Assembly (NCBI GenBank): GCA_002633005.1 | Contig: NMRA01000636.1 | Coordinates: 109,529-173,528 of the forward strand | Direction: 5' to 3' | DNA length: 64,000 bases | Source: Phoronis australis | Lineage: Eukaryota > Phoronida > Phoronidae | Shown: one piece after another, positions 54,101 to 59,509 of the stretch | Numbering within the stretch: the stretch's first letter is position 1 | Layout: every line of letters begins with the position of its first letter | Made by a program: the position numbers and the translations under genes | The notes under the pieces: generated by a model | The model's database searches: none | Told to the model about the DNA's origin: nothing | What the model saw: only the letters and a program-made list of their open reading frames with translations

Positions 54101-56459
54101 AAGTGTGTGGCAAGCATTTTCTGCCGTCAGATTACAACAGAGATATGTACGCTGAATTGATGAAGGTCGCTGTGAAACAACACCTGAAGAAGGGTACCAC
54201 GTTGTTGTTGATTCCCGGCAGAGCCCCGTCGCCATCCCCAAGAAGTGCGTTTTTGAAGCGAGAAGCCTCGCAAACTGTGGCCACTATATACAGTGACAAG
54301 TGGCACTTCATCTACTGTCACTCGTGCCTCCGAACATACCCCATAGCGTGCAATTTCGGGAACTAGCAGTGATTCGTCCTGTGCTGTTGTCTCTAGCCCA
54401 GAGGCTGCAAGCAGCCCTGCAGCGATGTTGAGTAGTGGGAGTGAGGCCCAGTTCAACACCCAGTAAAGAGGACAGTTCGTCATCCAATGAAAAGATCGGT
54501 GAGCCAAAGACTCATAAGTTTATTGTGGACTTGTATTGGAGATATTTAGAAGGTGCCAGGTGTGTGGCGAGGGAGTCATACGGTGGGATGTAAGCAGCTT
54601 GGGTGCTCCGATCACCCTCCAGTGGGAGTGTGTCGTGGGACACTCGGGCAAGTGGGACAGTTCTTCCTCTGCACGTGAGACGATAATGAGTACGCAGCAA
54701 CAGCGTGGCATGTTGACTGACTCATAAGCAAAAGCAAACGACGACCGAAGTTATCACAACCAAGATAGAACAATGACTGACTCGACTGCTCTCACAGTCA
54801 GACTATATGAAAAGAAATTGGCGCGAAATTCTTGCCTCCCAAAACATCACTTCCGGAGTAGATGACGAGCAATTAATTAAACTACGAAAAGCTGTAAATA
54901 AGTGAAAAATATGTCTGGGATAATCAACGAACCTTATTTTTGCTAAAAATGACATGAAAAAAGGTTGTCTTCGCCTTTAATGCCAATTTGACAAATGCGA
55001 CTGAGCACAAATTCTAGGTCACCCAAAGAGAATTTAAGTTGCCAAAACTGAAGATCCCAAAATTGAGGTCGGAGGTCGCAACCCCAAAAACAACGTCGAA
55101 CTGCTGTCGATAATTAAAAATTATACACATCTGTCCCATTTTTCCTGTAAATATACAGCATTCACTGGGAATTGCAGTATACACATCGCCAGGTCAGACA
55201 ATCCAAGGCTGCCATCAACTGCCCAATCATTTAAAAAATGTTTACCCAAGTTTACAATTTATTCGGATATGTTTCTGACTTGAATATTGGTTTGCTCACC
55301 CTAACTCAATCTAACTGAATTCATCTTATCTACAGAGAACGCCGACCATGGGAAACACTGGAGGCGCATGTTTCATGGACCGACCCTGTCCGATTTTTAC
55401 CGAACACTTCTAACTTCCCTGTTTACTTCCTGTAGTAATTTGAGCATGTGTTTGATATGTACTGATTGCTGAGGTTGGCAAATGCACCCATTTCCTGACA
55501 GACAGAACAATTGTGAACCAAGACAGTGAATCTGGGGAAAATGTTGTTAATTTTAAGTCACCACAGATTATGAATCAAATTTTGGATGAATAATTGTCCC
55601 ACTTTGATACTCACTGTGGGGACTTCGGAATTTTTCCCAGATTACCAAGCACAACATGAGGTCATTGCAGGTTGCCAAATCGAGCATAGCCTTAATAAAA
55701 GCTCATTTGCCATGATTCTTCAGACGCACAGACACGAAAATAAACTTAGTTCACTGACTCACAAGTCATAAGAAAAGTACAAACTCCATGACTATGTATT
55801 CTCTTAAGTAGAGGAGGCAGTACAGTCTAGTTATTTTAGAAGGTCTACTTCCTGCTAGACCCTTGAGTCATATCTGTAGCTCCTCAGCACAAAAATGGTT
55901 CCAGGTCATCATTGTAATGGGCCCACCTGAGCAACCTATGCACGTCTGATAAAACGAGTATCAGACTTCCACCAAATATTTTTTTATTCCGTTGAAGTAG
56001 TCAATGAGCAAATTATGAATTGTGAGCACGCAAGATGTGTTGAACAAATTCAGGAACATTTATAGCAGTGTGCGAGCCTTGTTTATGAGTTGGCTAACTA
56101 AATTTATCGGGCCAATGTGCCACATTCACAAGTCCAGAACTATACAAGAGTGCAGCAGTGGTGTTCATCAAGCAGCTTACGAATTTCATTACATCATGAA
56201 TCAGTTCTATAATTTTCTTATTATTTTCTTTAAAGAAAAGTACATGTGTATGAAAGTTCATTGGTCAACTTTCAAAAATGCAAAAGGTGACATTAAAGCG
56301 TGCTGATAATGGCCGTCTAAAACACTCTACCTTGTTATCACATACCTCCACATATTTGTCCATTGTGGCATCAGTGGGCCGGTCCGTGATCAGAAACCTC
56401 ATCTGCTTGAACTTGATCTCCGCCGGCGCCGGCCTCCGCGACTTGATGCCACTCGACAT
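12021..56459 (-). CDS. PTP4A: PRL-type protein tyrosine phosphatase (PTP4A), whole gene
   Basis: Five exons (38 codons, then 93, 131, 75 and 115 nt) join with intact GT-AG borders into a 175-residue protein; human PRLs have 173 or fewer. The family is a set of small, membrane-attached dual-specificity-type phosphatases that also bind CNNM magnesium transporters. Visible by homology: RPAPAE near the N-terminus; Cys52, equivalent to the regulatory Cys49 of human PRL-1; the general-acid loop DCPFDDG at 70-76 with Asp75; the P-loop HCVAGLGR at 106-113 with nucleophile Cys107, Arg113 and the PRL-specific Ala114; the [10 protein letters not shown] stretch; a basic tail; and a CaaX box C172-SVM predicted to be farnesylated. 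The loop Trp of human PRLs is Cys71 here. Introns are about 15.7, 25.1, 1.36 and 1.67 kb and hold nearly all the repeats described. No frameshift or stop is present, so the gene looks functional. The orthology call is strong; which vertebrate paralogue it matches cannot be said. Confidence 0.95.
12308..13219. mobile_element. Foldback / long-TIR element (about 0.9 kb)
   Basis: The first ~220 bp and last ~220 bp are inverted copies with about 85-90% match by eye. Shared segments include TTATTCTCTGTACTTCGACC with GGTCCTCTAAGGA at 12450-12495 and its complement at 13030-13075, and ATTTTCCGCA at the outer edges. The ~470-bp centre has no recognisable ORF. It lies in PTP4A intron 4. Superfamily unknown. 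Confidence 0.75.
13300..13640. repeat. Dispersed repeat E, copy 1
   Basis: Shares ordered blocks with 18200-18530: TTCTGAAA...AAAGCCTG, the palindrome GGGTCACGTGACCA, AAAATTTAG, and TTGCAGTTTTCT/TTACAGTTTTCT. The 12-bp palindrome GGTCACGTGACC is kept in both copies. It lies in PTP4A intron 4. Confidence 0.6.
13809..13883 (-). CDS. PTP4A: PTP4A coding exon 4
   Basis: Completes Arg113 and encodes [20 protein letters not shown] and ELIR, plus two bases of Val. The acceptor is TTTCAG. A second GT two bases upstream is possible, but only the perfect GTAAGT donor keeps frame with exon 5 (reading IRVKRRG). Confidence 0.94.
13884..15244 (-). other. PTP4A intron 3
   Basis: 1361-bp intron. No repeat family recognised; its ORFs are short and featureless. 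Confidence 0.8.
15245..15375 (-). CDS. PTP4A: PTP4A coding exon 3 (catalytic loop)
   Basis: Encodes residues 70-112 and the first two bases of Arg113: the acid loop DCPFDDG, a helix with [11 protein letters not shown], and the active-site stretch AVHCVAGLG. Acceptor TTTTCAG and donor GTTAGT. The split codon AG|G restores Arg of the CX5R signature when joined to exon 4. Confidence 0.95.
15376..15790. other. Intron 2 sequence before the minisatellite
   Basis: No feature recognised. Confidence 0.4.
15790..17425. repeat. 37-bp minisatellite
   Basis: Unit of 37 bp containing ACACACTATATGTGTGTGAG followed by AGTCCAGCTTCAGAATA. The first units (15790-15950) are diverged. From 15950 the copies are nearly identical, with sporadic A/G changes (CTTCGG for CTTCAG). 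There are about 6 units before and about 26 after a 280-bp interruption at 16184-16469. The near-identity points to recent expansion or gene conversion. A unit length of 37 is not a multiple of three and there is no spacer/repeat structure of a CRISPR. Confidence 0.95.
16184..16468. repeat. Dispersed repeat C, copy 1, inside the minisatellite
   Basis: Starts TACGGTAAAGTCGCG and holds the phrases TTTTCGGACGGCC, ATAGTCCACGAAATTCGTAC, AAAACTGTTTTTCAA and GTTCAACGGATGATTA. The same phrases in the same order recur at 63744-64000, so it is a dispersed element rather than a diverged satellite unit. The array resumes after the N at 16469. TAACACACTA flanks both sides, but this is array sequence and cannot prove a target duplication. 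Confidence 0.8.
17430..18200. other. Unassigned intron sequence
   Basis: No gene or recognised repeat seen. Confidence 0.35.
18200..18530. repeat. Dispersed repeat E, copy 2
   Basis: Partner of 13300-13640 in the same orientation, with the conserved GGGTCACGTGACCA block near 18270. It abuts a family A array directly at about 18530. Confidence 0.6.
18530..19745 (+). repeat. Family A array, block 4
   Basis: Plus-oriented cores. Starts with the module containing GAATGCATCGCAAATGGTGT and ends with GAGATGACGG...CGCATAAAAAG. Exact CTCF-consensus matches lie at 18611-18624, 19146-19159 and 19572-19585. Further near matches lie near 18679, 19002, 19267 and 19428. Confidence 0.87.
19745..20640. other. 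Unassigned intron sequence
   Basis: No gene or recognised repeat seen. Confidence 0.35.
20640..20930. repeat. Palindromic short tandem repeats at the B cluster edge
   Basis: Four to five copies of a 60-70 bp unit with ACTTGGC...GCCAAGTATGTTGG TCTGA phrases. The cleanest copy is the hairpin CTTGGCGGAATTTTTCCGCC near 20870. Related short pieces edge the other B copies at 37095-37140 and 47810-47850, so this looks like a terminal module of family B. Confidence 0.7.
20930..22130 (+). repeat. Family B composite repeat, copy B1
   Basis: Runs from TTGTTCGCTCTCTACAGGTC through to the GTTGCGCCATCTATTG block. It contains the NRF1-type palindrome GCGCATGCGC (21492-21501), CCAAT (about 21555), GGTCACGTG (about 21572), TTTATAAAA (about 21600), CCGGAAGT (21619-21626) and AAGATGGCGGC (21634-21644). 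The ORFs overlapping it are shadows. Confidence 0.85.
22130..23060 (+). repeat. Family B composite repeat, copy B2 (diverged)
   Basis: Same order of blocks as B1 (TCTACAGGTCGCAATTTTCG, AAAATGGCGGATGTGGCGGC, CGGAAGTTACTTTCAAGAT). The NRF1-like site is decayed to GCCGCATGTGCC and the YY1-like site to AAGATTGCGGC. Confidence 0.8.
23060..23700 (+). repeat. Family B composite repeat, copy B3 (5'-truncated)
   Basis: Begins within the unit at CATGGAGGCCGCATTTTTCG. Carries GCGCATGCGC at 23214-23223, CCAATCA, GGTCACGTG near 23296, and AATATGGCGGC near 23358. Confidence 0.8.
23700..24010 (+). repeat. Family B end module, copy 1
   Basis: Contains CTGTCAGGTCTCGGCCAAGG and CAGGGCGTATGTCAGGTTTG, ending near GCCAAGTTTTTACCTAC. 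An inverted copy lies at 46780-47080, so this module travels with B. Confidence 0.75.
24080..24640 (+). repeat. Tandem ~190-bp B sub-units rich in ATC/GTC triplets
   Basis: Three successive units of the series AGTCACATGAATGTTATCGT, a (TCATCGTC)-rich stretch, TTTCGCCAAGTGTCGCTCC, TCCGAGCGCTCTCG, and (two of three) GCCAGTTTACCGGGTGCGTG. They start near 24110, 24300 and 24490. The 86- and 96-codon ORFs here are frames through these triplets. Confidence 0.8.
24788..25472 (+). mobile_element. Inverted-repeat-flanked segment with acidic / P2X7-like protein relic
   Basis: Flanked by TGACGTCATGGGTTGAAC on the left and GGGTTCAACCCATGACGTTG on the right, which are inverted copies. Inside, ATG at 24833 opens an acidic 31-codon frame ([20 protein letters not shown]). 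After stops, the same frame resumes as [16 protein letters not shown] with DDPELRA from 24995 to 25104. That acidic lead followed by an F-E-P block resembles the protein at 60330-60602, but the zinc-binding cysteines are absent, so the assignment is tentative. The segment separates two stretches of family B. Confidence 0.4.
25600..26530 (+). repeat. Family B composite repeat, copy B4
   Basis: Full order of blocks. GCGCATGCGC at 26077-26086, CCAATCA near 26138, ETS-like CCAGAAGTCACG near 26207 and AAGATGGCGGC at 26222-26232. The internal tail after 26340 is shortened. Confidence 0.82.
26530..27697 (+). repeat. Family B composite repeat, copy B5 (diverged)
   Basis: Block order kept but degraded: GCACATGCGCACC near 27100, GAAGATGGCGGATC near 27230, and TGAATTTTTGCG near 27305. 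The end is cut by the Gypsy LTR-like segment at 27698. Confidence 0.72.
27698..27832 (+). mobile_element. Ty3/Gypsy 5' LTR remnant and primer-binding site
   Basis: Starts TGTTATGATAG, contains an AATAAA at 27780, and ends in ACA at 27832. It is followed at once by TGGTGGCAGCGGTGAG, the tRNA primer-binding type seen in Gypsy-class elements. At only ~135 bp it may be truncated. No 3' LTR was found. Confidence 0.6.
27881..28602 (+). pseudogene. Ty3/Gypsy gag relic
   Basis: ATG at 27881 opens [18 protein letters not shown] and soon hits a stop. Downstream frames give the retrotransposon Gag core: [20 protein letters not shown], then [14 protein letters not shown]. After a frameshift comes [20 protein letters not shown] (28303 onward), the usual end of the capsid-like domain. 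No zinc knuckle, protease or reverse transcriptase follows. The strand agrees with the LTR/primer site just upstream. It is broken by at least one stop and one frameshift. Confidence 0.8.
28671..30454. mobile_element. TIR element with GGTCTCCAATC ends (~1.8 kb)
   Basis: The left end GCCCGGTCTCCAATCTACGT and right end (complement) GCCCGGTCTCCAATCTCCGT are inverted, followed on both sides by 'ACTCAGACTC' type direct sub-repeats rich in TACTCGA. Internal ORFs, 87 codons plus at 29698-29961 and 85 codons minus at 29688-29945, overlap and match nothing I recognise. Probably a non-autonomous DNA transposon; superfamily uncertain. Confidence 0.65.
30455..31049. other. Unassigned intron sequence
   Basis: No feature recognised. 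Confidence 0.35.
31050..32831. mobile_element. hAT-like TIR element with palindromic subterminal repeats
   Basis: Ends are CAGGGCTCGAC and its inverse GTCGAGCCCTG. Inside each end lie several copies of GCGACCTG / GCGAGCTG phrases, including the palindrome AGGTCGCAAAATGCGACCT near 32790. Such subterminal repeats are typical transposase-binding sites. The centre contains a 105-codon minus ORF (31477-31791) of unknown nature and a run of N (32151-32308). CAGGG termini suggest hAT, but no clean 8-bp target duplication is visible. Confidence 0.65.
32151..32308. other. Assembly gap (N run)
   Basis: 158 undetermined bases. Any ORF spanning it is not interpretable. Confidence 0.99.
32832..33640. other. 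Unassigned intron sequence
   Basis: No feature recognised. Confidence 0.35.
33640..35257 (+). repeat. Family A array, block 5
   Basis: Plus-oriented, with three head modules (near 33700, 34390 and 34890) each carrying the GCATCGCAAATGGTGT-like phrase, so it is itself a tandem of truncated copies. Exact CTCF-consensus matches lie at 34609-34622 and 35115-35128. It breaks off at 35257 in mid-monomer and resumes at 37141. Confidence 0.85.
35258..37140 (-). mobile_element. Family B element (B6) inserted in an A array
   Basis: Inverted B unit of ~1.88 kb. Its left part is three tandem 310-440 bp sub-units (starting near 35360, 35798 and 36106) with AACACGATAACATTCATGTG and AATAGATGGCGCAACATGAC. 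It then runs through the motif-rich core with GCGCATGCGC at 36788-36797, AACACGTGACC near 36713 and ACTTCCGGTT near 36662, to the TTGGTCTGACAG-type terminus. The A monomer broken at its left edge continues exactly where it ends, so it is a discrete insertion. Confidence 0.85.
37141..39680 (+). repeat. Family A array, block 6
   Basis: Continuation of block 5 after the B insertion. Contains an exact CTCF-consensus match at 38202-38215 and many one-mismatch cores (37300, 37743, 38061, 38712, 38871, 39487). Three terminal modules end GATGACGGCATAATRCGTYC then TATAAATATGTGGGYGCATA near 38400, 39165 and 39650, so at least three array ends are concatenated. A GGACGGACGC-type short repeat precedes the first terminus (38325-38375). 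Confidence 0.85.
39680..40512. other. Intron 2 sequence next to exon 2
   Basis: Ordinary intron sequence, with an (AATA)n run at about 40330-40357. Confidence 0.5.
40513..40605 (-). CDS. PTP4A: PTP4A coding exon 2
   Basis: Encodes residues 39-69 ([20 protein letters not shown] then [11 protein letters not shown]). It is preceded by an acceptor ending TTGTAG and followed by donor GTAGGT. It contains Cys52 of the VRVCE motif, the partner of the catalytic cysteine in the redox disulfide known from human PRLs. Both borders are phase 0. Confidence 0.94.
40606..41335. other. Intron 1 sequence next to exon 2
   Basis: No repeat family or gene recognised. Confidence 0.4.
41336..42503. mobile_element. 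Harbinger-like TIR element D
   Basis: Left end GCCGATTTCATAAAGGTGGT; right end is the inverse of GCCAATTTTATTAAGGTGGT. Both run ~170-250 bp inward as GGTTTAA/TTAAACC-rich mirrored sequence. A solo copy of this terminus lies at 44598-44748. An 83-codon plus ORF (41768-42016) lies inside and is unrecognised. The terminus style resembles PIF/Harbinger non-autonomous elements; the target duplication was not resolved. Confidence 0.65.
41964..42119. mobile_element. hAT-like MITE nested in element D
   Basis: 156 bp with imperfect TIRs CAGAGGTGGATCCACGG and (inverse) CAGGGGCGGATCCAGG, a form common among hAT MITEs. CTACG flanks both sides (41959-41963 and 42120-42124). Rich in runs of C and A/T next to the ends. 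Confidence 0.75.
42504..43650. other. Unassigned intron sequence
   Basis: Contains a 108-codon minus ORF (42450-42773) that overlaps the right end of element D and has a basic stretch ([13 protein letters not shown]). I do not recognise it and its extension into the TIR argues against a real gene. Confidence 0.3.
43651..45379. mobile_element. TIR element with CCGTATTCGCCCTAATAAGC ends (~1.7 kb)
   Basis: Left end TACCGTATTCGCCCTAATAA and right end TTATTAGGGCGAATACGGTA are exact inverses, each next to TA, and GCGC-rich sub-repeats follow. The TA borders suggest a Tc1/mariner-type origin (inference). Internal ORFs (43788-44036 minus, 45045-45380 plus) show no catalytic motif. The element also contains an assembly-suspect segment at 44388-44957. 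Confidence 0.7.
44388..44957. repeat. 209-bp identical direct duplication around an N and a solo D terminus
   Basis: 44388-44596 and 44749-44957 read identically base for base. Between them lie an N (44597) and a ~150-bp D terminus. Identity over 209 bp next to an N is most simply an assembly overlap that was not merged. Confidence 0.9.
45380..46006. other. Unassigned intron sequence
   Basis: No feature recognised. Confidence 0.3.
46007..46475. mobile_element. hAT-like MITE with CAGGGCTC ends
   Basis: Starts CAGGGCTCGACATTAGC and ends with the near inverse GATGAGCCCTA. Subterminal ACTTGTCC/GGACAAG phrases repeat near both ends (46035-46075 and 46415-46455). It shares its first 11 bp with the element at 31050, but the interior differs. 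Confidence 0.55.
46480..46780. other. Unassigned intron sequence
   Basis: Only a short local duplication of 'attgataatgaa.gcatgaa' near 46505-46545. Confidence 0.35.
46780..47850 (-). repeat. Family B composite repeat, copy B7 with end module
   Basis: Inverted relative to 20.6-27.7 kb. Begins with the end module (inverse of 23700-24010, containing AAACCTGACATACGCCCTGT), then the motif core with GCCGCCATCTT near 47425, CACGTGACGAG near 47446 and CCATCTTTGACTGGAA near 47550, and ends at GGGAATTCCGCCAAGTAC. The NRF1-like site is decayed to GTGCGCATGCCC. Confidence 0.8.
47862..48627 (+). pseudogene. Ubiquitin-specific protease (USP) catalytic-domain relic
   Basis: Frames in order show a Cys box ([12 protein letters not shown], then after a shift [12 protein letters not shown]), the QQD box [15 protein letters not shown] at about 48085-48130, a cysteine pair in [12 protein letters not shown], and the His box [11 protein letters not shown], ending [11 protein letters not shown] before TAA at 48627. 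These are the landmarks of peptidase family C19 in the right order within ~255 codons, short for the family. At least three frameshifts and stops break it. No introns are evident, so it may be a retrocopy or a captured transposon passenger. It is antisense to PTP4A within intron 1 and abuts the end of B7. Confidence 0.8.
48628..50285. other. Unassigned intron sequence
   Basis: A 95-codon minus ORF (49577-49864) looks compositionally normal but has no domain I recognise and no splice context I can support. Nothing else seen. Confidence 0.3.
50286..51930 (+). repeat. Family A array, block 7
   Basis: Begins with the GCGTTGAAATGCGCCC module and ends with AATTATGTGGGCGCATA. Cores at 50568, 50723, 50858, 51000, 51160, 51304, 51436, 51597 and 51742 (spacing 132-161 bp). 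Exact CTCF-consensus matches at 50858-50871, 51304-51317, 51597-51610 and 51742-51755, the densest set in the window. Subtypes cycle in the same trimeric order as block 3. Confidence 0.88.
51930..52528. other. Unassigned intron sequence
   Basis: No feature recognised. Confidence 0.35.
52529..52606. repeat. Compound tetranucleotide microsatellite
   Basis: (CAGC)n passing into (GGCA)n and (GACA)n, about 75 bp. Confidence 0.95.
52732..53000 (-). pseudogene. Unrecognised coding-like open stretch
   Basis: Minus frame of about 95 codons with even composition ([45 protein letters not shown]) and a stop near 52708. Its upstream part runs into a family A fragment (about 52975-53100), so any gene is truncated. 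I do not recognise the product; it may be a relic of a cellular gene or a transposon. Confidence 0.25.
52975..53105 (+). repeat. Family A fragment
   Basis: One partial monomer: AAAATCACAACTAGGGGACA, then CAGCAGTCAGATCCATCC. Confidence 0.6.
53321..53829. mobile_element. hAT-like MITE inserted in Kolobok copy 1
   Basis: 509 bp with inverted CAGGGCTTGGAAT ends. ATTATA flanks both sides (53315-53320, 53830-53835). Copy 2 of the host element, at about 59408-59425, shows the equivalent empty site, which confirms the borders. A 163-codon minus ORF crosses its left border and is therefore not a gene. Confidence 0.88.
53928..54670 (+). pseudogene. THAP-domain transposase relic (copy 1)
   Basis: ATG at 53928 gives MPRCCCVP, a stop, then [11 protein letters not shown]...HRFPKDD and TLRRTWL: the C2 half of a THAP zinc finger with its FP and W landmarks. 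The C-H half ([13 protein letters not shown]) follows in another frame near 54090. A later piece reads [11 protein letters not shown] and [11 protein letters not shown] (54540-54665), a C-x2-C ... C-x2-H-x3-W block known next to THAP in Kolobok-type proteins. Several stops and frameshifts are present; no DDE catalytic core is seen. Confidence 0.75.
54980..56345. other. Intron 1 sequence next to exon 1
   Basis: No feature recognised; short ORFs only. Confidence 0.4.
56346..56459 (-). CDS. PTP4A: PTP4A coding exon 1 (start codon)
   Basis: Encodes residues 1-38, starting [14 protein letters not shown] and ending DKYVE, followed by a GTATGT donor. This Met is chosen because RPAP and the following FKQMRFLIT align with the human N-terminus. 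The frame stays open upstream to about 56573, but an acceptor-like TATACAG ends at 56515, so the upstream codons are better read as 5'UTR (56460-56514). Phase 0 at the donor. Confidence 0.93.
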
Positions 56460-56514
56460 CGTGGTGGTGACCTCTGGTGACGATTTGGTGACACGCATCG
56501 ATTCCGTGATTGGC
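56460..56514 (-). other. Candidate PTP4A 5'UTR segment
   Basis: Between a putative acceptor (TATACAG ending at 56515) and the start codon. It implies at least one upstream non-coding exon and a promoter further right, not located. Confidence 0.45.
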
Positions 56515-57965
56515 CTGTATACAAGGCACATGTAAGCGTAGCGAAGGCTAATCTCAATACAATTGTACAGCACTTAAAGAGTCCGTCGACGAGGGCTCTC
56601 CTCTCTTTGCAGTCGGTTTTCTACTAAAACGATACCCCAACAAAGCTTTACCCCATCTGTACATGGACCGAATTAACTGCGGCTACCTCACCCCATACAA
56701 AAGCGTAACAGCAACAATGTTGAGTTTGTGTTCCCCTATTAGATTGACCTGTTCGTGGAAACAAGTTCTCGTCTTTTTCTCTACTCGTCGTGTTGGCCTT
56801 GGCAGAAGTCTCCACTGTTGACAACAAACTCCATCCAGCTATGGCCGAATTCACCGAAGAACTGTAACAAGGACAATAATAAAAGTGGTGTGAGAGAAAG
56901 GAAAACATGGATATCAGTTATGCACCAGCACCGCAACGCAAGTGTGAAATACTGCACAACAGTGACAGAAAACACTTTAGATACAGTTAAAAACCTTCAT
57001 AAATTTTCGCTAATTTGACAAACAGTATTAGTGATAAGTGAATTTTTTCACTTTTTCATCAAGATAAGTAGCACAAAATTAATGCTTGATAAACATTTTC
57101 AAGTCACATGTGAGCAACAAACAAAGAGATCATTTGACCACAAAAAGTCGATGACATTGGAATCATCATTTCTAAGTTTGGTCTTTGCTCATTCAAGAAC
57201 AACAATGGAGATAAAATCCTATAATACCCTCTGTTAACAGCCAATGCCTTAAACTGTCATTAAGAGGAGAGAGGTACTTTTTGACTGTTATTTTGAGTTA
57301 TAGTAAATTAACTATGTCATCATTTTTTCAGGCAATGTCACCGATACACGTATGAAAACGTAGCACAAAGTTTTAACAAGTATGCACCCCAAGAATCTTA
57401 TTAATGTGACAAAACGCAACAACCATTTCTTAAATTTCTTTTCAAATTGATCAGATGTTCGTAAACATGATCACCATGGAAACAATGATCAACAAAAATG
57501 GTACTTCAACCCCGACTGCCATTTATTCTTCCAAGAACAACATGGAAACTATCATGGGAATATAGTGCTAGTACTGTAATTTGCTCTAAGAAACACTATC
57601 TGAACAACCATATCAACAAAAACAAAGCTTAATTAATAAGATAAAGACAATGAGATAAAGACAATGAGACCTGTTTATGTTTTGTAAGTGGCTATTCAAC
57701 AAACTAACATACATTTCTACCAAAGTTGCTTCACTTCACATCAAGTATTTGACAACAGGAATGAGACAAAACATCGATTCATTCGAGGAAACTAATGGAA
57801 AACCAAACAATAAATGCCCAGCTCAAGACAATGTATTCCAGTTGGCAAAATGAATAACATTACTCATTACTTACATACAAACAAGGAGCTTAGTTCACAA
57901 AGACTTTGATATGCACAAGAAGCCTATTATTGCCCAGGCAGCAGTGAAACTGTGGCAGATTCACA

Positions 57966-57999
<34 letters not shown>

Positions 58000-59150
58000 T
58001 TACAGGGAGGAATCTTGTCTGTGATGATTTGCAGCATACCTCTGACCTGGTATTGACCCTGGGTAGTCAAGGAAGAAACCAAGGGCAAATACATACAGGA
58101 TCTACATTTAACACTGGTGTTTACAACTGGATCTGCACAGGAGTGGTAGGGTAGGCTGTGAAAACAACAAGAAAATTGACACCACTGACAAGGTTCTATT
58201 TTAACTTGTAGAGCTGCCTTGTAGATCTTGATTCCTCAAAACTCAGACCAGTAGTGGTAGAAACAGTACAAAAATACATTGCAGTCATGATGAAACCGAC
58301 GAACATAGCCGAGAAACGTTTTCAAACTTGTGATTTCAGGTTTCATTCAGTCACAGACAAGACATCCACTGGTAAATCTTTTAAGCAGAGAACATTAACC
58401 TTACAAATATCAGCTCAATGACCAATTAAGCACACGGTCACCGACTGTATTTATTCCTCTTCCACGGAAAACCCGAATTCAAACAACTATCAAACATCAA
58501 TGCTTAAGATGAGGCAATTGGAGCTCTCCAGCGTGTAATCAATATTTTGTAATGAAAATGCAGAAATTAAAGAGACTGGCACAATCATATAAATTAAGTA
58601 TAAATGCATGACACGATATATAGTGAACTGGACATCCAACAAATAAAAGCGGAATGCGATATCCCATTTCTTTAGATTATCATCACTGCCTGGTTGCAAC
58701 CAGGAAAATCATGAACTCTACATCGTTAAGCCTCTGCCTGCAGCCATCCTCTTTGGATCACAAGATCAATCATTGGTGCTTGAACCAGATCCTTGAAAAA
58801 CAGGGATGTGACTTTTGGGCACCCCGCAAATAACTTTAGACTAGAGACAACTGTCAAACCTTGTGGCATGCTTTAAGTAATCTTTTGAATTTCATGTGCC
58901 ATAGATTGGTTCCTTTTTCAAGCTGAGCCTCATGCTTGCCTGTTTAGGGTCCTACTCTTGGGAAGAACTGCAATATGCTTTAATGCTTAGACCTCAGAGC
59001 TTAGACTAACTACCCTAACTTTGTATTCTCAGATCAGGGCAACTTGAAAAGTGTCTGTTAAGAAACCCTGAGAGTGAACATGTGCAATTTATCTCTCAAC
59101 AATTTAACTAGGTATGCCCACTAAGGATAAGAACCTATTTATGTTGTTTC
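56515..59150. other. Region upstream of PTP4A exon 1
   Basis: Expected to hold upstream non-coding exon(s) and perhaps the promoter, none of which I can place. An (AG)n run lies at about 57969-57998. No recognisable coding domain. Confidence 0.4.
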
Positions 59151-59509
59151 AAGGCCCTTTCATATTGACTTAACTCAGGTCTGAGCAGAGCGTCGACATA
59201 AACAGCGCAGTTAACTGGACCGTTCATACTGGCTTCGGTAGTTAAAGGCGAAGGCAACCTTTTTTCATGTCATTTTAAGCTAAAATAAGGTTGGTTGGTT
59301 ATCCTAGACATATTTTCCACTTAATTACAGCTTTTCGTAATTTTGTTAATTACTCGTCCGCTACTCCGGAAGTGACGTTTTAGGAGGCAAGCATTTCGCG
59401 CCAATTTCTTTTCATATAGTCTGACTGTGAGAGCTGCCAGTCAGTCATTGTTCTACCTCGGTTGTGTTAAGTTACGTCGTTGTTTGCTTTCATTTACTAA
59501 TCAGTCAAC

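Larger units (their letters stand above)
53147..54976 (+). mobile_element. Kolobok-like DNA transposon, copy 1 (nested, degraded)
   Basis: Flanked by TTAA on both sides (53143-53146, 54977-54980). The TIR starts AGGCAAAGGCAACCTTTTTT and is the inverse of the right end. TTAA duplication plus a THAP protein is the Kolobok pattern. The TIRs reach ~300 bp: the right arm (54676-54976) mirrors the left arm into the first THAP codons, giving a foldback structure once the insertion at 53321-53829 is removed. It holds a THAP relic and a fragment of the following transposase. Confidence 0.82.

Noticed and set aside
56265-56573. Extended PTP4A N-terminus starting upstream (MLYNCIEISL...)
   Set aside because: The upstream codons do not resemble PRLs, and a plausible splice acceptor separates them from the RPAPAE-containing start.
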